Source: Tannerellaceae bacterium (GTDB taxonomy: Bacteria > Bacteroidota > Bacteroidia > Bacteroidales > Tannerellaceae). Taken from it: DNA of 64,000 nt. Where the stretch lies: the NCBI GenBank assembly GCA_021203545.1, contig JAJQAZ010000016.1:1-64000 (forward strand), given 5' to 3'. The notes beneath the pieces are model-generated. The model saw only the letters and a list, made by a program, of their open reading frames with translations. It did not search any database and was not told the origin of the DNA. Positions within the stretch are counted from its first letter, which is position 1, and each line of letters begins with the position of its first letter. Made by a program: the position numbers and the translations under genes. Positions 1 through 8,751 of the stretch are shown in pieces.

Positions 1-12
1 CTGAGGAAGGGG

Positions 13-54
13 TTATTTTGACATTTTGTAAATTATCAAAATGTCAATAACCGG
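13..54. repeat. AT-rich inverted repeat
   Basis: TTGACATTTTG and its exact complement CAAAATGTCAA lie either side of a short TAAATTAT loop, with the pairing extending into flanking TTAT/ATAA. It is downstream of the rlmH stop. It could be a hairpin terminator or an operator for a gene outside the window; nothing decides between these. Confidence 0.5.
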
Positions 55-72
55 ATACGTTTTGTTAGTTTA

Positions 73-188
73 GGCACAGATTTAAATCTGCGCCAGCGAA
101 AAGCCAGCATATTGTAAATCAATAACACGTTTTTTACCTGAAGAAAACTTAATTCTCTTATCCCCCCTTTAGGGGGTTAGGGGGTTAA
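73..188. repeat. Two short palindromic repeats downstream of rlmH
   Basis: Positions 73-97 hold a GGCACAGATTTAAATCTGCGCC palindrome type that recurs near 54343, 55894 and 57139. Positions 163-188 hold a CCCCCTTTAGGGGG palindrome that recurs near 55949 and 57206, close to the stop codons of thiH and thiG. The second begins about 12 bases beyond the rlmH stop codon. They look like small REP-type elements that can fold as mRNA 3' hairpins. Positions 1-200 contain no gene. Confidence 0.6.
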
Positions 189-200
189 AGGGTTAGGTAC

Positions 201-674
201 TTACTCATGATGATAAGGCTCATTATTCAGGATAGTCATAGCCCGGTAGAGTTGTTCCGTAAAGATCAGCCGGATCATCTGATGGGAAAATGTCATTTTA
301 CTTAATGATATTTTTTCCTTTGCTACCTTATATACAGCTTCACTAAACCCATAGGGGCCACCGACAATAAACACTAAACGTTTACCAACCGTATGCATCT
401 TCTTTTCGATCCAGGTTGCAAACTGCATGGAAGTAAACTCTTTCCCTTTATCGTCTAACAGCACACAATAATCGCCTGGTTGTAACATTTTCAGGATCAG
501 TTCGCCTTCTTTTTCTTTTTGCTGATCCACCGACATATTTTTTGTATTCTTAAGGTCCGGAATTACCTCCATTTCATACGGAATATAGTGAATCAAACGC
601 TTTTGATACTCCTTAATTCCTTCATTAAAATAGCCGGCATCCGTCTTGCCTATCACTAACAGTGTTATTTTCAT
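201..674 (-). CDS. rlmH: 23S rRNA (pseudouridine-1915-N3)-methyltransferase RlmH
   Basis: RlmH methylates pseudouridine 1915 of helix 69 in 23S rRNA on the assembled ribosome, using S-adenosylmethionine. At 157 residues it has the usual family length. The SPOUT-fold methyl-donor loop is visible as GGPYG at residues 105-109, followed by the conserved EQLYRA (140-145) and a C-terminal YHH (154-156). The ATG at 674 is followed by a typical hydrophobic first strand (KITLLVIGK). The gene is alone on this strand and diverges from the DUF4783-nadC pair. Palindromic repeats begin about 12 bases after its stop. Identification is firm. Confidence 0.97.
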   Translation of the reverse strand: MKITLLVIGKTDAGYFNEGIKEYQKRLIHYIPYEMEVIPDLKNTKNMSVDQQKEKEGELILKMLQPGDYCVLLDDKGKEFTSMQFATWIEKKMHTVGKRLVFIVGGPYGFSEAVYKVAKEKISLSKMTFSHQMIRLIFTEQLYRAMTILNNEPYHHE

Positions 675-731
675 TATATATCTGCAACTATCTTTAATAT
701 AATTCAGACAGCTAAATTACAAGAAAAAAAC

Positions 732-739
732 TACCTTTG
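732..739 (+). promoter_or_regulatory. Probable -7 box (TACCTTTG) for the DUF4783-nadC operon
   Basis: TACCTTTG matches the Bacteroidota -7 consensus TAnnTTTG and lies 70 bases ahead of the ATG at 809. No convincing -33 TTTG was found at the usual spacing, so this rests on the -7 box and its position. Confidence 0.4.
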
Positions 740-808
740 TTCGTTAAACTATTAAAAACTGAGTATGAAACGAAAGTTCCATACACACCTATTTAAATTG
801 TTGTTCGT

Positions 809-1180
809 ATGAAACAAGCTGTTTTAACGATCTTATGTCTGCTTATGTCTGTATACATACAGGTTGCGGATATTACCACCATATCAAACGCCTTCAAAGG
901 AGGGAAAGCGGCAAACCTTACAGCTGTTATGGACCAGGAAGTAGATATTGCTGTTCCCGGAGCATCTAAAAAAGGAAACCCCAAAGAGGCCACTACTATT
1001 TTGAACTCTTTTTTCGAAAAAAATAAACCTACCGGATTCTCGGTAGTTCACCATGCCGACAAAAAAGAAAACGGATTCTTTGTCGGCAAACTTCCCACTA
1101 ACGGAGGTGAGTTCCGTGTAAATGTAACCTACAGGGTAGACGGTGACAATATGTTGATACAATCAATAAGAATAGAATAA
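809..1180 (+). CDS. DUF4783 domain-containing protein (exported, function unknown)
   Basis: This 123-residue protein has a short hydrophobic N-terminus (about residues 3-20) consistent with export. The rest is a small NTF2/lumazine-like alpha-beta domain of the DUF4783 type, found almost only in Bacteroidota. No catalytic motif is visible. It ends five bases before nadC, so the two are almost certainly co-transcribed; this pairing is common in the order. A link to NAD synthesis is guilt by association only. The start at 809 is supported by the signal-like sequence directly after it. Confidence 0.8.
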   Translation: MKQAVLTILCLLMSVYIQVADITTISNAFKGGKAANLTAVMDQEVDIAVPGASKKGNPKEATTILNSFFEKNKPTGFSVVHHADKKENGFFVGKLPTNGGEFRVNVTYRVDGDNMLIQSIRIE

Positions 1181-1185
1181 AATCA

Positions 1186-2028
1186 ATGGAGCAATTAATT
1201 GACGAGTTAATCCGACTGGCTTTTGCTGAAGATATAGGCGATGGCGACCACACAACATTGTGTTGTATTCCCGGAACAGCCATAGGTAAAAGCCAGTTGA
1301 TCATTAAAGAAGACGGTGTTTTGGCGGGTGTTGAAATGGCACAACGTATTTTTCACCACTTTGATCCTGAATTAAAGATCACAGTATTTATACAAGACGG
1401 TGCTGAAGTTAAAAAAGGTGACATCGCCTTCACAGTAGAAGGCAAAGTACAATCTTTACTTCAAACAGAACGGTTAGTATTGAATGTAATGCAACGCATG
1501 AGTGGTATAGCAACCACTACCCGTAAATATGTAAAAGCACTGGAAGGTACTAACACACGGGTTTTGGATACCCGCAAAACCACTCCCGGCATGCGGATGA
1601 TCGAAAAGGAAGCCGTAAAAATAGGCGGTGGTGTAAATCACCGGATCGGATTATTCGATATGATCCTGCTGAAGGATAATCATGTTGACTTTGCGGGAGG
1701 TATTTCGCAGGCTATTACAAGGGCGCAGAATTATTTGAAAGAAAAAGGGAAAGACCTGAAAATAGAGATCGAAGTACGTAACTTTGATGAATTGGAAGAA
1801 GCTATGCAAACCGGAGGAATCGACCGGATCATGCTGGATAACTTCAATACCGAAGATACAAAAGAAGCAGTAAAGCGCATCAACGGACAGTATGAAACGG
1901 AATCGTCCGGTGGTATCACCTTTGATACATTACGGGATTACGCCGAATATGGAGTAGACTACATCTCGGTAGGTGCCCTGACTCATTCTGTAAAGAGCCT
2001 TGATATGAGTCTGAAGGCAATGGACTAA
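1186..2028 (+). CDS. nadC: Nicotinate-nucleotide pyrophosphorylase (carboxylating)
   Basis: NadC (quinolinate phosphoribosyltransferase) converts quinolinate and PRPP to nicotinate mononucleotide, CO2 and pyrophosphate in de novo NAD synthesis. The 280-residue length is typical. Visible motifs are DTRKTTPG at 128-135, HRIGL at 152-156 and KDNH at 163-166, which form the phosphoribosyl and quinolinate site. The C-terminal barrel carries ISVGALTHS near residues 261-269. It follows the DUF4783 gene by five bases and ends just before a strong hairpin terminator. nadA and nadB are not in the window. Confidence 0.97.
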   Translation: MEQLIDELIRLAFAEDIGDGDHTTLCCIPGTAIGKSQLIIKEDGVLAGVEMAQRIFHHFDPELKITVFIQDGAEVKKGDIAFTVEGKVQSLLQTERLVLNVMQRMSGIATTTRKYVKALEGTNTRVLDTRKTTPGMRMIEKEAVKIGGGVNHRIGLFDMILLKDNHVDFAGGISQAITRAQNYLKEKGKDLKIEIEVRNFDELEEAMQTGGIDRIMLDNFNTEDTKEAVKRINGQYETESSGGITFDTLRDYAEYGVDYISVGALTHSVKSLDMSLKAMD

Positions 2029-2052
2029 CATTTAGTTTTTCATTCTATAGTA

Positions 2053-2092
2053 AAAAAGCCCCGGGACAAGATGATACTTTCCGGGGCTTTTT
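2053..2092 (+). terminator. Rho-independent terminator after nadC
   Basis: AAAAAGCCCCGG and CCGGGGCTTTTT form a perfect 12-bp stem with a 16-base loop, 24 bases past the nadC stop. The A- and T-tracts on the two sides would let it work in both directions, which suits the convergent gene at 2276. Confidence 0.9.
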
Positions 2093-2141
2093 AGTAAATG
2101 TATATTCTAATATGTGGAAAGATTGAGTTTGTTCCAATAAC

Positions 2142-2256
2142 AACGAAAGGGAACGCAGAATACGCAGATTACACAGAATCACGCAGATTTTTTATTTTTT
2201 AATATTTATCCGCGTGATTCTGCGTTTTCTGCGCAATCTGCGTTCCCTTTTCGTTT
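2142..2256. repeat. Long imperfect inverted repeat between convergent genes
   Basis: Two arms of about 50 bases, rich in the unit ACGCAGATT/AATCTGCGT, face each other around an AT-rich centre near 2190-2207. The outer ends (AACGAAAGGGAACGCAGA and its near complement) match best. The element ends about 20 bases from the stop of the gene on the minus strand. No ORF lies within it. It resembles a non-coding MITE-like or REP-like element. Confidence 0.7.
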
Positions 2257-2275
2257 ATCTTAACAAACTAACGCC

Positions 2276-3343
2276 TTATTTGGCACTACGCCATTCGTCA
2301 ATCAGTTCACCGATTGTTTCTTTTACAGACATAATACGGTCTGCTTTAAAAGCATTACTGCCGGCAAATGCATACCCATTCTCAAAATTCCCTTTAAAAG
2401 CGTTATACAAAGCCGTTACAATACAGTAAGGACTTCGTGAAATATCGCATGTTTTAATACATTTAAAGGGACATGCTTTGGGCTGTTTCAAGCCGTCTTT
2501 TACCTTTTGAAGGAAATTACAGGCAATCGCCCGCCCCGGCATACCAACCGGACTTTTAATAATCTCAATATCTTTTTCTTCCGCTTTGATATACGTTTCT
2601 TTGAAAGCAGTGGAAGCATCACACTCTTCTGTTGTTACAAAACGGGTTCCCAACTGTACTCCCGAAGCACCCAGATCCATGATCCGTTTAATATCCTCAC
2701 CGGTATAAATACCTCCGGCAGCTATGACAGGAATCTTTTTATCATACTTCTCTTCGAAGAAAGAAACCTCTTTTACAATCTGTGGCAAAAGTTCTTCCAG
2801 AGAGAACTGTTCATCTTCCAACTGGTTCTCCTTATATCCAAGGTGGCCACCAGCCTTGGGGCCTTCCAAAACTACTGCATCAGGCAAATAATCATAATTA
2901 TTCTTCCATTTTTCGCAGATAATACGCACGGCACGCGCACTGGATACGATAGGAACCAATTTCGTTACACTATCTTTTTTCAGGAAAGAAGGTAAATCCA
3001 GAGGAAGACCTGCTCCACTGAAAATAATATCAGCCTTTTCCGAAATACTGGTTTTTACCAGTTCCGCAAAATTAGACAAAGCAACCATAATATTTACTCC
3101 AATAATACCACGCGCCTTTTCTTTGGCATCACGAATTTCCCGGGCTAAACCCAGATTACCCGCTTCGGTATAATTAGAAGATAATTTTTTATAGAGGAGA
3201 CCTAAACCGGCTGCAGAAATTACGCCGATTCCACCTTCATTCGCAACGGCCGAGGCTAAGCCGGATAGTGAAATACCGACTCCCATTCCGCCCTGAATAA
3301 TAGGGACACGAGCCTGTAAATCACCAATTGTCAATGTTTTCAT
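2276..3343 (-). CDS. Nitronate monooxygenase/FabK-like FMN flavoprotein
   Basis: This 355-residue TIM-barrel flavoprotein belongs to the 2-nitropropane dioxygenase/FabK superfamily. The N-terminal IIQGGMGVGIS (residues 15-25) and the central IPVIAAGGIYTG and QLGTRFVTTEE segments match the FMN phosphate-binding loops. Family members oxidise alkyl nitronates or reduce enoyl-ACP; the sequence does not decide which. A C-terminal cysteine group, CPFKCIKTC followed by SPYC, is a noticeable addition and could bind metal or an Fe-S cluster. It is a single gene, convergent with nadC, with its own -7 box at 3371-3378. Confidence 0.85.
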   Translation of the reverse strand: MKTLTIGDLQARVPIIQGGMGVGISLSGLASAVANEGGIGVISAAGLGLLYKKLSSNYTEAGNLGLAREIRDAKEKARGIIGVNIMVALSNFAELVKTSISEKADIIFSGAGLPLDLPSFLKKDSVTKLVPIVSSARAVRIICEKWKNNYDYLPDAVVLEGPKAGGHLGYKENQLEDEQFSLEELLPQIVKEVSFFEEKYDKKIPVIAAGGIYTGEDIKRIMDLGASGVQLGTRFVTTEECDASTAFKETYIKAEEKDIEIIKSPVGMPGRAIACNFLQKVKDGLKQPKACPFKCIKTCDISRSPYCIVTALYNAFKGNFENGYAFAGSNAFKADRIMSVKETIGELIDEWRSAK

Positions 3344-3370
3344 TCAAAAAAAAATTTGTAAGTACCACAA

Positions 3371-3378
3371 CAAAGATA
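3371..3378 (-). promoter_or_regulatory. Probable -7 box (TATCTTTG) for the nitronate monooxygenase gene
   Basis: Read on the minus strand this is TATCTTTG, a perfect TAnnTTTG box 28 bases ahead of the ATG at 3343. A TTG about 22 bases further upstream may act as the -33 element. That TTG lies inside the pstS terminator hairpin, so the two signals overlap. Confidence 0.5.
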
Positions 3379-3396
3379 GCACATATTACGAGAAAA

Positions 3397-3424
3397 TGTG
3401 CAATAATCCGAAAATTATTGCACA
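3397..3424 (-). terminator. Hairpin terminator after pstS
   Basis: On the minus strand TGTGCAATAAT and ATTATTGCACA form a perfect 11-bp stem around a six-base loop, followed by TTTTCTCG. The position, about 30 bases past the pstS stop, fits a rho-independent terminator. It also covers the presumed -33 region of the next gene, so a role as an operator cannot be excluded. Confidence 0.65.
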
Positions 3425-3454
3425 ACCATATATTTTTTGAGCAAAAACCGGTAA

Positions 3455-4285
3455 TTAGTCTACTGTAATAAATCCGATATTCTTTACAATTTCCTGTCCT
3501 TCGGCCGACATTACATAGTCAATAAACGGTTTCACAGCAGCTTCGTTTTTTGCATCATAGTAATAATATAACGGACGAACCACCGGATATGTTTCATTTT
3601 TTGCTGTTTCAACAGAAGGAGCCACATAATTTTTTCCTTCATCATAAGAAACATGGATTGCTTTCACATCTTTATTCAGATAAGCCAGGCCTACATAACC
3701 GATTGCACCTTTTGTCTGGCTCACACTTTGTATAATAGCACCTGTAGCAGGTAAACTAAGAATTCCGGACATATAGTTTTTATTCTTCAAAACACTTTCT
3801 TTAAAGAACTCATAGGTTCCGGAAGAAGTTTCACGTGAGTAAGCTACGATTTTCAGATCATCACCACCCACTTCTTTCCAGTTTGTGATTTTACCGGTAA
3901 AAATACCTTCCAACTGTTCGCGGGTCAGATTCGTTACTTTATTACCCGGATTTACTACCACAGACAGCGCATCATAAGCGATAATTACTTCTACAGCCTC
4001 TTTTTTAGCTTCCTGCAAACGTACTTTTTCATCAAATTTGATTTTACGGGACGACATCGCGATATCAGTTATTCCTTCCAATAAAGCCGAAATACCAACA
4101 CCCGATCCGCCGCCTGTAACCGTTACTTTCGCATTTTTATTTTTGTTCATAAAGTTTTCCGCTTCGGTTTGAGTAACCGGAAGACAGGTGTCACTTCCTT
4201 TAATTTTCTGTGCATTTACATTTGTGGATAAAACACCTACAAAAAGCGCTGCTAATAAAATTGTCTTTCTCATTTTGTTGTTCAT
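3455..4285 (-). CDS. pstS: PstS-family phosphate-binding protein
   Basis: This is a 276-residue periplasmic binding protein with a clear signal peptide (about residues 1-25, ending VNAQ). The mature chain begins with a phosphate-contact region (KGSDTCLP) and contains GGGSGVGISALLEG and YSRETSSGTYEFFKE, typical of PstS-type proteins. Such proteins bind inorganic phosphate and hand it to the PstCAB transporter. No pstC, pstA, pstB or phoU is present here, so it either serves a distant Pst system or is an orphan phosphate-responsive paralogue. It is followed by its own terminator hairpin. Confidence 0.9.
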   Translation of the reverse strand: MNNKMRKTILLAALFVGVLSTNVNAQKIKGSDTCLPVTQTEAENFMNKNKNAKVTVTGGGSGVGISALLEGITDIAMSSRKIKFDEKVRLQEAKKEAVEVIIAYDALSVVVNPGNKVTNLTREQLEGIFTGKITNWKEVGGDDLKIVAYSRETSSGTYEFFKESVLKNKNYMSGILSLPATGAIIQSVSQTKGAIGYVGLAYLNKDVKAIHVSYDEGKNYVAPSVETAKNETYPVVRPLYYYYDAKNEAAVKPFIDYVMSAEGQEIVKNIGFITVD

Positions 4286-4515
4286 AATTATTATTTACAC
4301 TGCAAAGAAAAACCAACCTTATTTCAACGATGTGAAACAGATGTTACAATACGATTAAGAGAGCTAAAATTCTCATTAACAATTTTTCTCCTACTACTTG
4401 TGAGTTATCAACAGATAGTACGACTTTTCAACAGATCAAGCATTTGTTTTGATATTTTAAAGTCATCCATACAAATTAATTTTTAAGTTTGCGGCAGAAT
4501 AATTTGCAATAACCT

Positions 4516-5277
4516 ATGGGAAAGATTATCGCTTTGGCAAATCAAAAAGGAGGAGTAGGCAAAACAACTACTACAATTAACCTGGCCGCTTCGCTGGCAG
4601 TGCTTGAAAAAAAAGTATTGGTTGTGGATGCTGATCCGCAGGCAAATGCTTCGTCAGGACTGGGTATAGACATCCGGCAGATTGAACTATCTATCTACGA
4701 GTGTCTGGTAAACGGGGAAAATTCGGTAAAAGCCATTACAAAAACAGAAGTGGAGAATCTGGATATTATCCCTTCTCACATCGATCTGGTAGGAGCAGAA
4801 ATCGAAATGTTGAATATGGAAAACCGGGAAAAAATTCTGAAAAACGTATTGACCCCGCTGAAAAAGTTGTACGATTTCATCCTGATAGACTGTTCACCCT
4901 CACTTGGACTGATCACAGTGAATGCACTAACGGCTGCCGACTCGGTGATTATACCGGTTCAGTGCGAATACTTTGCCCTGGAAGGTATCAGTAAATTACT
5001 GAACACGATCAAAATCATCAAGTCAAAACTGAATCCGGCACTCGAAATTGAAGGTTTCCTGCTAACCATGTACGACTCAAGGTTACGCCTGGCAAACCAG
5101 ATATATGAAGAGGTAAAACGGCCGTTCCGCGACCTGGTATTTACAACAGTAATACAGCGGAATATCAAACTCAGCGAAGCTTCCAGTTACGGTAAGCCGG
5201 CACTCCTATACGATGCCGACTCTAAAGGTGCACTTAACCATATGCAACTGGCTAAAGAGCTTATTGATAAAAATTGA
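4516..5277 (+). CDS. parA: Chromosome-partitioning ATPase ParA (Soj)
   Basis: ParA is a DNA-binding ATPase that moves the replication origin region with ParB bound at parS. The deviant Walker A KGGVGKTT lies at residues 11-18 and the DADPQ motif at 38-42; [14 protein letters not shown] is also typical. Length 253 is normal for the chromosomal type. It heads the parA-parB-DUF5683-transglycosylase-relA block, but about 170 bases of TTGACAATTG-type repeat separate it from parB, which has its own promoter. The repeat starts within about ten bases of the parA stop. Confidence 0.97.
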   Translation: MGKIIALANQKGGVGKTTTTINLAASLAVLEKKVLVVDADPQANASSGLGIDIRQIELSIYECLVNGENSVKAITKTEVENLDIIPSHIDLVGAEIEMLNMENREKILKNVLTPLKKLYDFILIDCSPSLGLITVNALTAADSVIIPVQCEYFALEGISKLLNTIKIIKSKLNPALEIEGFLLTMYDSRLRLANQIYEEVKRPFRDLVFTTVIQRNIKLSEASSYGKPALLYDADSKGALNHMQLAKELIDKN

Positions 5278-5279
5278 CT

Positions 5280-5440
5280 TATTTTAATTGACAATTGACA
5301 GGTGACAATTGACAATTAAAAGGAGAAAGTTTTATCTTTGTAAAAACATAATAACACATTCATAATTAATGAAAAACAATTGACAACTGAAAATTGGCAG
5401 AAAAATTGTCAATTATCAATTGTCAATTGTCAATTATTCA
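5280..5440. repeat. TTGACAATTG repeat cluster between parA and parB
   Basis: Multiple copies of ATTGACAATTG and its complement CAATTGTCAAT are packed here, first in one orientation (5287-5320) and then the other (5380-5437), so the whole region can fold back on itself. The parB promoter box lies between the two groups. The same repeat recurs at 44717-44830 and 45222-45303, again beside stop codons. A TTG at 5394 opens a longer parB frame through the repeat, but that extension has no homology-like character. Confidence 0.75.
5333..5340 (+). promoter_or_regulatory. Probable parB promoter (-7 box TATCTTTG)
   Basis: A perfect TAnnTTTG box lies 105 bases ahead of the parB ATG and inside the parA-parB repeat cluster. 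A TTG within the repeat 20-25 bases upstream could serve as the -33 element. The transcript leader would contain the second, inverted set of TTGACAATTG repeats. Confidence 0.5.
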
Positions 5441-5444
5441 AACT

Positions 5445-6332
5445 ATGGCAATAGGTAAAAAATCGGCACTTGGCCGGGGATTAGATGCACTGATTACAAT
5501 GGACGACCTCACAACCGGTGGTTCCTCTTCAATCAGCGAGATTGAGTTAAGCAAAATCGCCCCCAACCCCGACCAGCCCCGTACCGTTTTTGAGGAAGAA
5601 GCACTCGAAGAACTGGCTACGTCTATACGTTCGCTGGGAGTTATACAGCCCATTACCCTCAAAGAAATTGGTCCGGAAAAATATATGATCATTTCGGGCG
5701 AACGCCGTTACCGGGCTTCGTTAAAAGCAGGGTTGGAACGCATACCGGCTTATATTAAGACTGCGGAAGACGAAAATGTGGTAGAAATGGCTTTGATCGA
5801 AAATATTCAGAGGGAAGACCTGAATTCGATAGAAATTGCACTCGCTTACCAGAAATTGATAGACAACTATGGTCTGACACAGGAACGGTTAAGCGAACGG
5901 GTTGGGAAAAAACGGGCTACCATTGCGAACTATCTGCGCCTGCTGAAACTTCCGGCAGAGATACAAATGGGATTGAAGGACAAGAAAATCGACATGGGAC
6001 ATGCCCGGGCACTGATCCCAGTGGATGACCCGGAAGTACAGCTTGCCCTATATGAACAGATACTTGCCGACGGGCTTTCCGTACGCACAGTAGAAGAACT
6101 GGTTCGCACCGTACACGAAAATACGGCTCCAACGGATAAGAAAGAGAACAAAACAGCATCCCGGCAGAAACTACCGGAAGAATATAATATGCTAAAAGAA
6201 CATTTATCCCGGTTTTTCAAAACCAAAGTGCAGTTAACATATAACGACAAGGGAAAAGGAAAAATAGCCATTCCTTTTGCCTCGGAAGAGGAACTGGAGC
6301 GTTTGATCGGTTTACTGGATAATCTCAAATGA
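5445..6332 (+). CDS. parB: Chromosome-partitioning protein ParB
   Basis: ParB is a CTP-dependent DNA clamp that loads at parS and works with ParA in origin segregation. The chosen ATG at 5445 gives 295 residues starting AIGKKSALGRGLDALI, the standard ParB N-terminus; the longer TTG start at 5394 only translates repeat DNA. The ParB/sulfiredoxin nucleotide-binding fold is visible from GERRYRA and NIQREDLNSIEIA, followed by the helix-turn-helix (LSERVGKKRATIANYLRLL) and a basic C-terminal dimerisation region. It overlaps the next gene by four bases (ATGA). Confidence 0.97.
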   Translation: MAIGKKSALGRGLDALITMDDLTTGGSSSISEIELSKIAPNPDQPRTVFEEEALEELATSIRSLGVIQPITLKEIGPEKYMIISGERRYRASLKAGLERIPAYIKTAEDENVVEMALIENIQREDLNSIEIALAYQKLIDNYGLTQERLSERVGKKRATIANYLRLLKLPAEIQMGLKDKKIDMGHARALIPVDDPEVQLALYEQILADGLSVRTVEELVRTVHENTAPTDKKENKTASRQKLPEEYNMLKEHLSRFFKTKVQLTYNDKGKGKIAIPFASEEELERLIGLLDNLK

Positions 6333-7165
6333 AGCAAAAAAAACGTTTTAACCCTGCTCCGGGCAGGCTTTACTATATCCTGTTTCTATCAGCATTCATG
6401 TTGATGAAAGGGGTATTTGTACAGGCACAGGAAGTAATTCTGACAGAAGAGGCGGACTCGGCTCTTATTATACAACAACTCCCACCTGTAGAAATAGATT
6501 CCCTGACAGAAGACGGAGACACAATTCTGTTATATGAACAGGCGCTTCCGGATTCAATTGTACGGGAAGCGATGCTGGTGGCCGATTCGGTATTCATAAC
6601 ACCCAAATCCGGAAAAAAAGGCCGGCCCATGAATACCCCGTCAGAATTTAAGCCCAACTCAACAAGAGCCGTGCTTTATTCTGCAGCTTTTCCGGGATTG
6701 GGGCAAATCTATAACCGGAAATACTGGAAACTGCCGATCATATACGGAGGATACATGGCATTCATGTACGCCATCACATGGAATAACCGGATGTATCAGG
6801 ATTATTACCATGCCTATATGGATATTATGGATGATGCCCTGAACCGGCCGGAAGCAGATCCGTCGCAATGGAGCGATAGCTGGAAAGTGTTTATTTCAAA
6901 CGGACAGTATGAAAACTATATCAACAACACCACTTTCCAGGGACAATTAAAGCGGCGTAAAGATTATTACCGCCGTTACCGCGATTTAAGTATCATCCTG
7001 ACAGTTGGGTTTTATGCACTTTGTATGATCGATGCCTACGTAGATGCGGAATTATTCGATTTCGATATCTCACCCGACCTGTCTATGCGAATTGAACCGT
7101 TGATCTTATCAAGAACCAGCGTAAATCAATGGAGTTTCGGACTTAGCTATTGTATAACTTTTTAA
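6329..7165 (+). CDS. DUF5683 domain-containing membrane protein
   Basis: This 278-residue protein overlaps parB by four bases, so translation is likely coupled. A hydrophobic segment near residues 14-32 resembles a signal sequence or membrane anchor. A long Ser/Asp/Glu-rich stretch follows, then the DUF5683 core with NSTRAVLYSAAFPGLGQIYNRK and two likely membrane helices (about 131-150 and 220-240). Function is unknown. Its fixed position between parB and a lytic transglycosylase in Bacteroidota suggests an envelope role, by association only. Confidence 0.85.
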   Translation: MKQKKRFNPAPGRLYYILFLSAFMLMKGVFVQAQEVILTEEADSALIIQQLPPVEIDSLTEDGDTILLYEQALPDSIVREAMLVADSVFITPKSGKKGRPMNTPSEFKPNSTRAVLYSAAFPGLGQIYNRKYWKLPIIYGGYMAFMYAITWNNRMYQDYYHAYMDIMDDALNRPEADPSQWSDSWKVFISNGQYENYINNTTFQGQLKRRKDYYRRYRDLSIILTVGFYALCMIDAYVDAELFDFDISPDLSMRIEPLILSRTSVNQWSFGLSYCITF

Positions 7166-7188
7166 TAAGCCATGAAACAGGTATGCAC

Positions 7189-8739
7189 ATGAAACATCAT
7201 TTTTTACTTATATCTTTATTTTCAGTTTTTAGCCTGTTAGTGAATGCACAGGAAGTAGTACTCGAAGAAGAAGCGGCTTACTCCGTACTTTCGGAAGATC
7301 CGGAACTACAGGAAATAGGTTTGTTTCCGGAAAGCCTGGATGCCGATGTCGACAGCCTGTTACATAGCTGGCACGTACGTTACTTTACAAAAACGAACGA
7401 CGATTGCCAGGACGATAATTTCACTATCAAAGTGCCCGATTCAGTCTATGCCGTGCGCCTGGAAAGGCTACCCAGCATCATACCGTTAAGTTACAACAAA
7501 ACCGTAAGGGACTGTATCGAGTTGTATGGCGAACGCCGCCGCAACCTGGTACGTTATATGTTGGGAATGGCCGACTTCTTTTTTCCTGTAATCGAACAGA
7601 TATTGGATGAACATGACCTGCCACTGGAATTAAAATACCTGGCAGTAGTAGAAAGCGCCCTGAATCCGGTTGCACTTTCGCGGGTAGGAGCCGCCGGCTT
7701 GTGGCAGTTTATGTTACCTACCGGAAAAATTTACGGGCTTGAAATCAACAGCCTGGTCGACGAGCGGCGCGATCCGATCCTTTCTACGCATGCTGCCTGC
7801 GGCTATTTTAAAGATATGTACAAAATTTACGACGACTGGAACCTGGTACTGGCAGCCTATAACTGCGGACCGGGCAATGTGAATAAAGCAATCAGACGGG
7901 CCGGAGGAAAAAGAGATTTCTGGGACATTTTTCCATACCTGCCCAAAGAAACAAGATCCTATGTTCCCCTCTATATCGCAGCCTATTACATCATGAACTA
8001 TCACTGCGAGCATAATATTTGTCCGATCCAAACCACTCTCCCACTGGCAACTGATACGTTGATGATCAACTATCCGTTACATCTGGAACAGGTGGCCGAA
8101 GTATTGCAAATGGATATCGAACAGGTACGGGCATTAAACCCGCAATATAAAAGAGATGTTATCCCGGGACATATAAAACCCAGTGTGCTTAAATTACCGG
8201 CTTATCACTCGTATGCTTTTGTAGAAAAAGAAGACACCATCCCGCTGCACCGGATAGAAGAATTGCTGGCCAATTACATCATTCTGGGAGAAGACAGTAT
8301 CGCGGATGTAAGAAAGGAACAAATCATACATATCTACAGACAAGGCGAAAACCTGTATACAATTGCTGATAAATACGGAGTTACGGCAAAAGACCTGCGT
8401 AAATGGAACGGGTTAAGTGCCAACCGCATACCGCAGGGCAAACGGTTAAAAATATATGTAGATAACGGAGGGGTACTGTTTGCCAATAAAACTACCCTGA
8501 AAAATACAAAAAACACAAAGACTGCAACCGCTGCAAAAGCAACAGTCGCAGCACAAACCGGAAAAACAACGGCTAAGGCTGAAAACGGATACATTACCTA
8601 CAAAGTAAAATCAGGAGATTCCCTGTATTCTATCTCTAAACGGTATCCCGGAGTTACAGCCTCGGCAATACAAAAAACCAATAATCTCCCTGATTCGAAA
8701 ATACGTCCCGGACAAGTATTAAAAATACCGGCCAGTTAA
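7189..8739 (+). CDS. LysM-containing membrane-bound lytic transglycosylase (MltD-like)
   Basis: This enzyme cleaves the MurNAc-GlcNAc bond of peptidoglycan to form 1,6-anhydro-MurNAc ends. I start at ATG 7189, which puts a signal peptide (KHHFLLISLFSVFSLLVNAQ) first; upstream ATG 7183 and GTG/TTG starts at 7150 overlap DUF5683 for no gain. The SLT domain carries the catalytic Glu in VVESALNP (about residue 155) followed by GLWQFM and LAAYNCGPGNVNKA. LysM modules follow, including one near 385-430 and a final one at the C-terminus (YKVKSGDSLYSISKRYPGV). A Thr/Lys/Ala-rich linker precedes the last module. Confidence 0.9.
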   Translation: MKHHFLLISLFSVFSLLVNAQEVVLEEEAAYSVLSEDPELQEIGLFPESLDADVDSLLHSWHVRYFTKTNDDCQDDNFTIKVPDSVYAVRLERLPSIIPLSYNKTVRDCIELYGERRRNLVRYMLGMADFFFPVIEQILDEHDLPLELKYLAVVESALNPVALSRVGAAGLWQFMLPTGKIYGLEINSLVDERRDPILSTHAACGYFKDMYKIYDDWNLVLAAYNCGPGNVNKAIRRAGGKRDFWDIFPYLPKETRSYVPLYIAAYYIMNYHCEHNICPIQTTLPLATDTLMINYPLHLEQVAEVLQMDIEQVRALNPQYKRDVIPGHIKPSVLKLPAYHSYAFVEKEDTIPLHRIEELLANYIILGEDSIADVRKEQIIHIYRQGENLYTIADKYGVTAKDLRKWNGLSANRIPQGKRLKIYVDNGGVLFANKTTLKNTKNTKTATAAKATVAAQTGKTTAKAENGYITYKVKSGDSLYSISKRYPGVTASAIQKTNNLPDSKIRPGQVLKIPAS

Positions 8740-8751
8740 ACCAGATGAATT

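Noticed and set aside
4329-4340. parS site near parA
   Set aside because: Only the half-site GTGAAACA is present and the second half does not match TGTTTCAC, so it is not a convincing ParB site.
5394-5444. Longer ParB start (TTG at 5394)
   Set aside because: The added residues translate the TTGACAATTG repeat only; the standard ParB N-terminus begins at ATG 5445.
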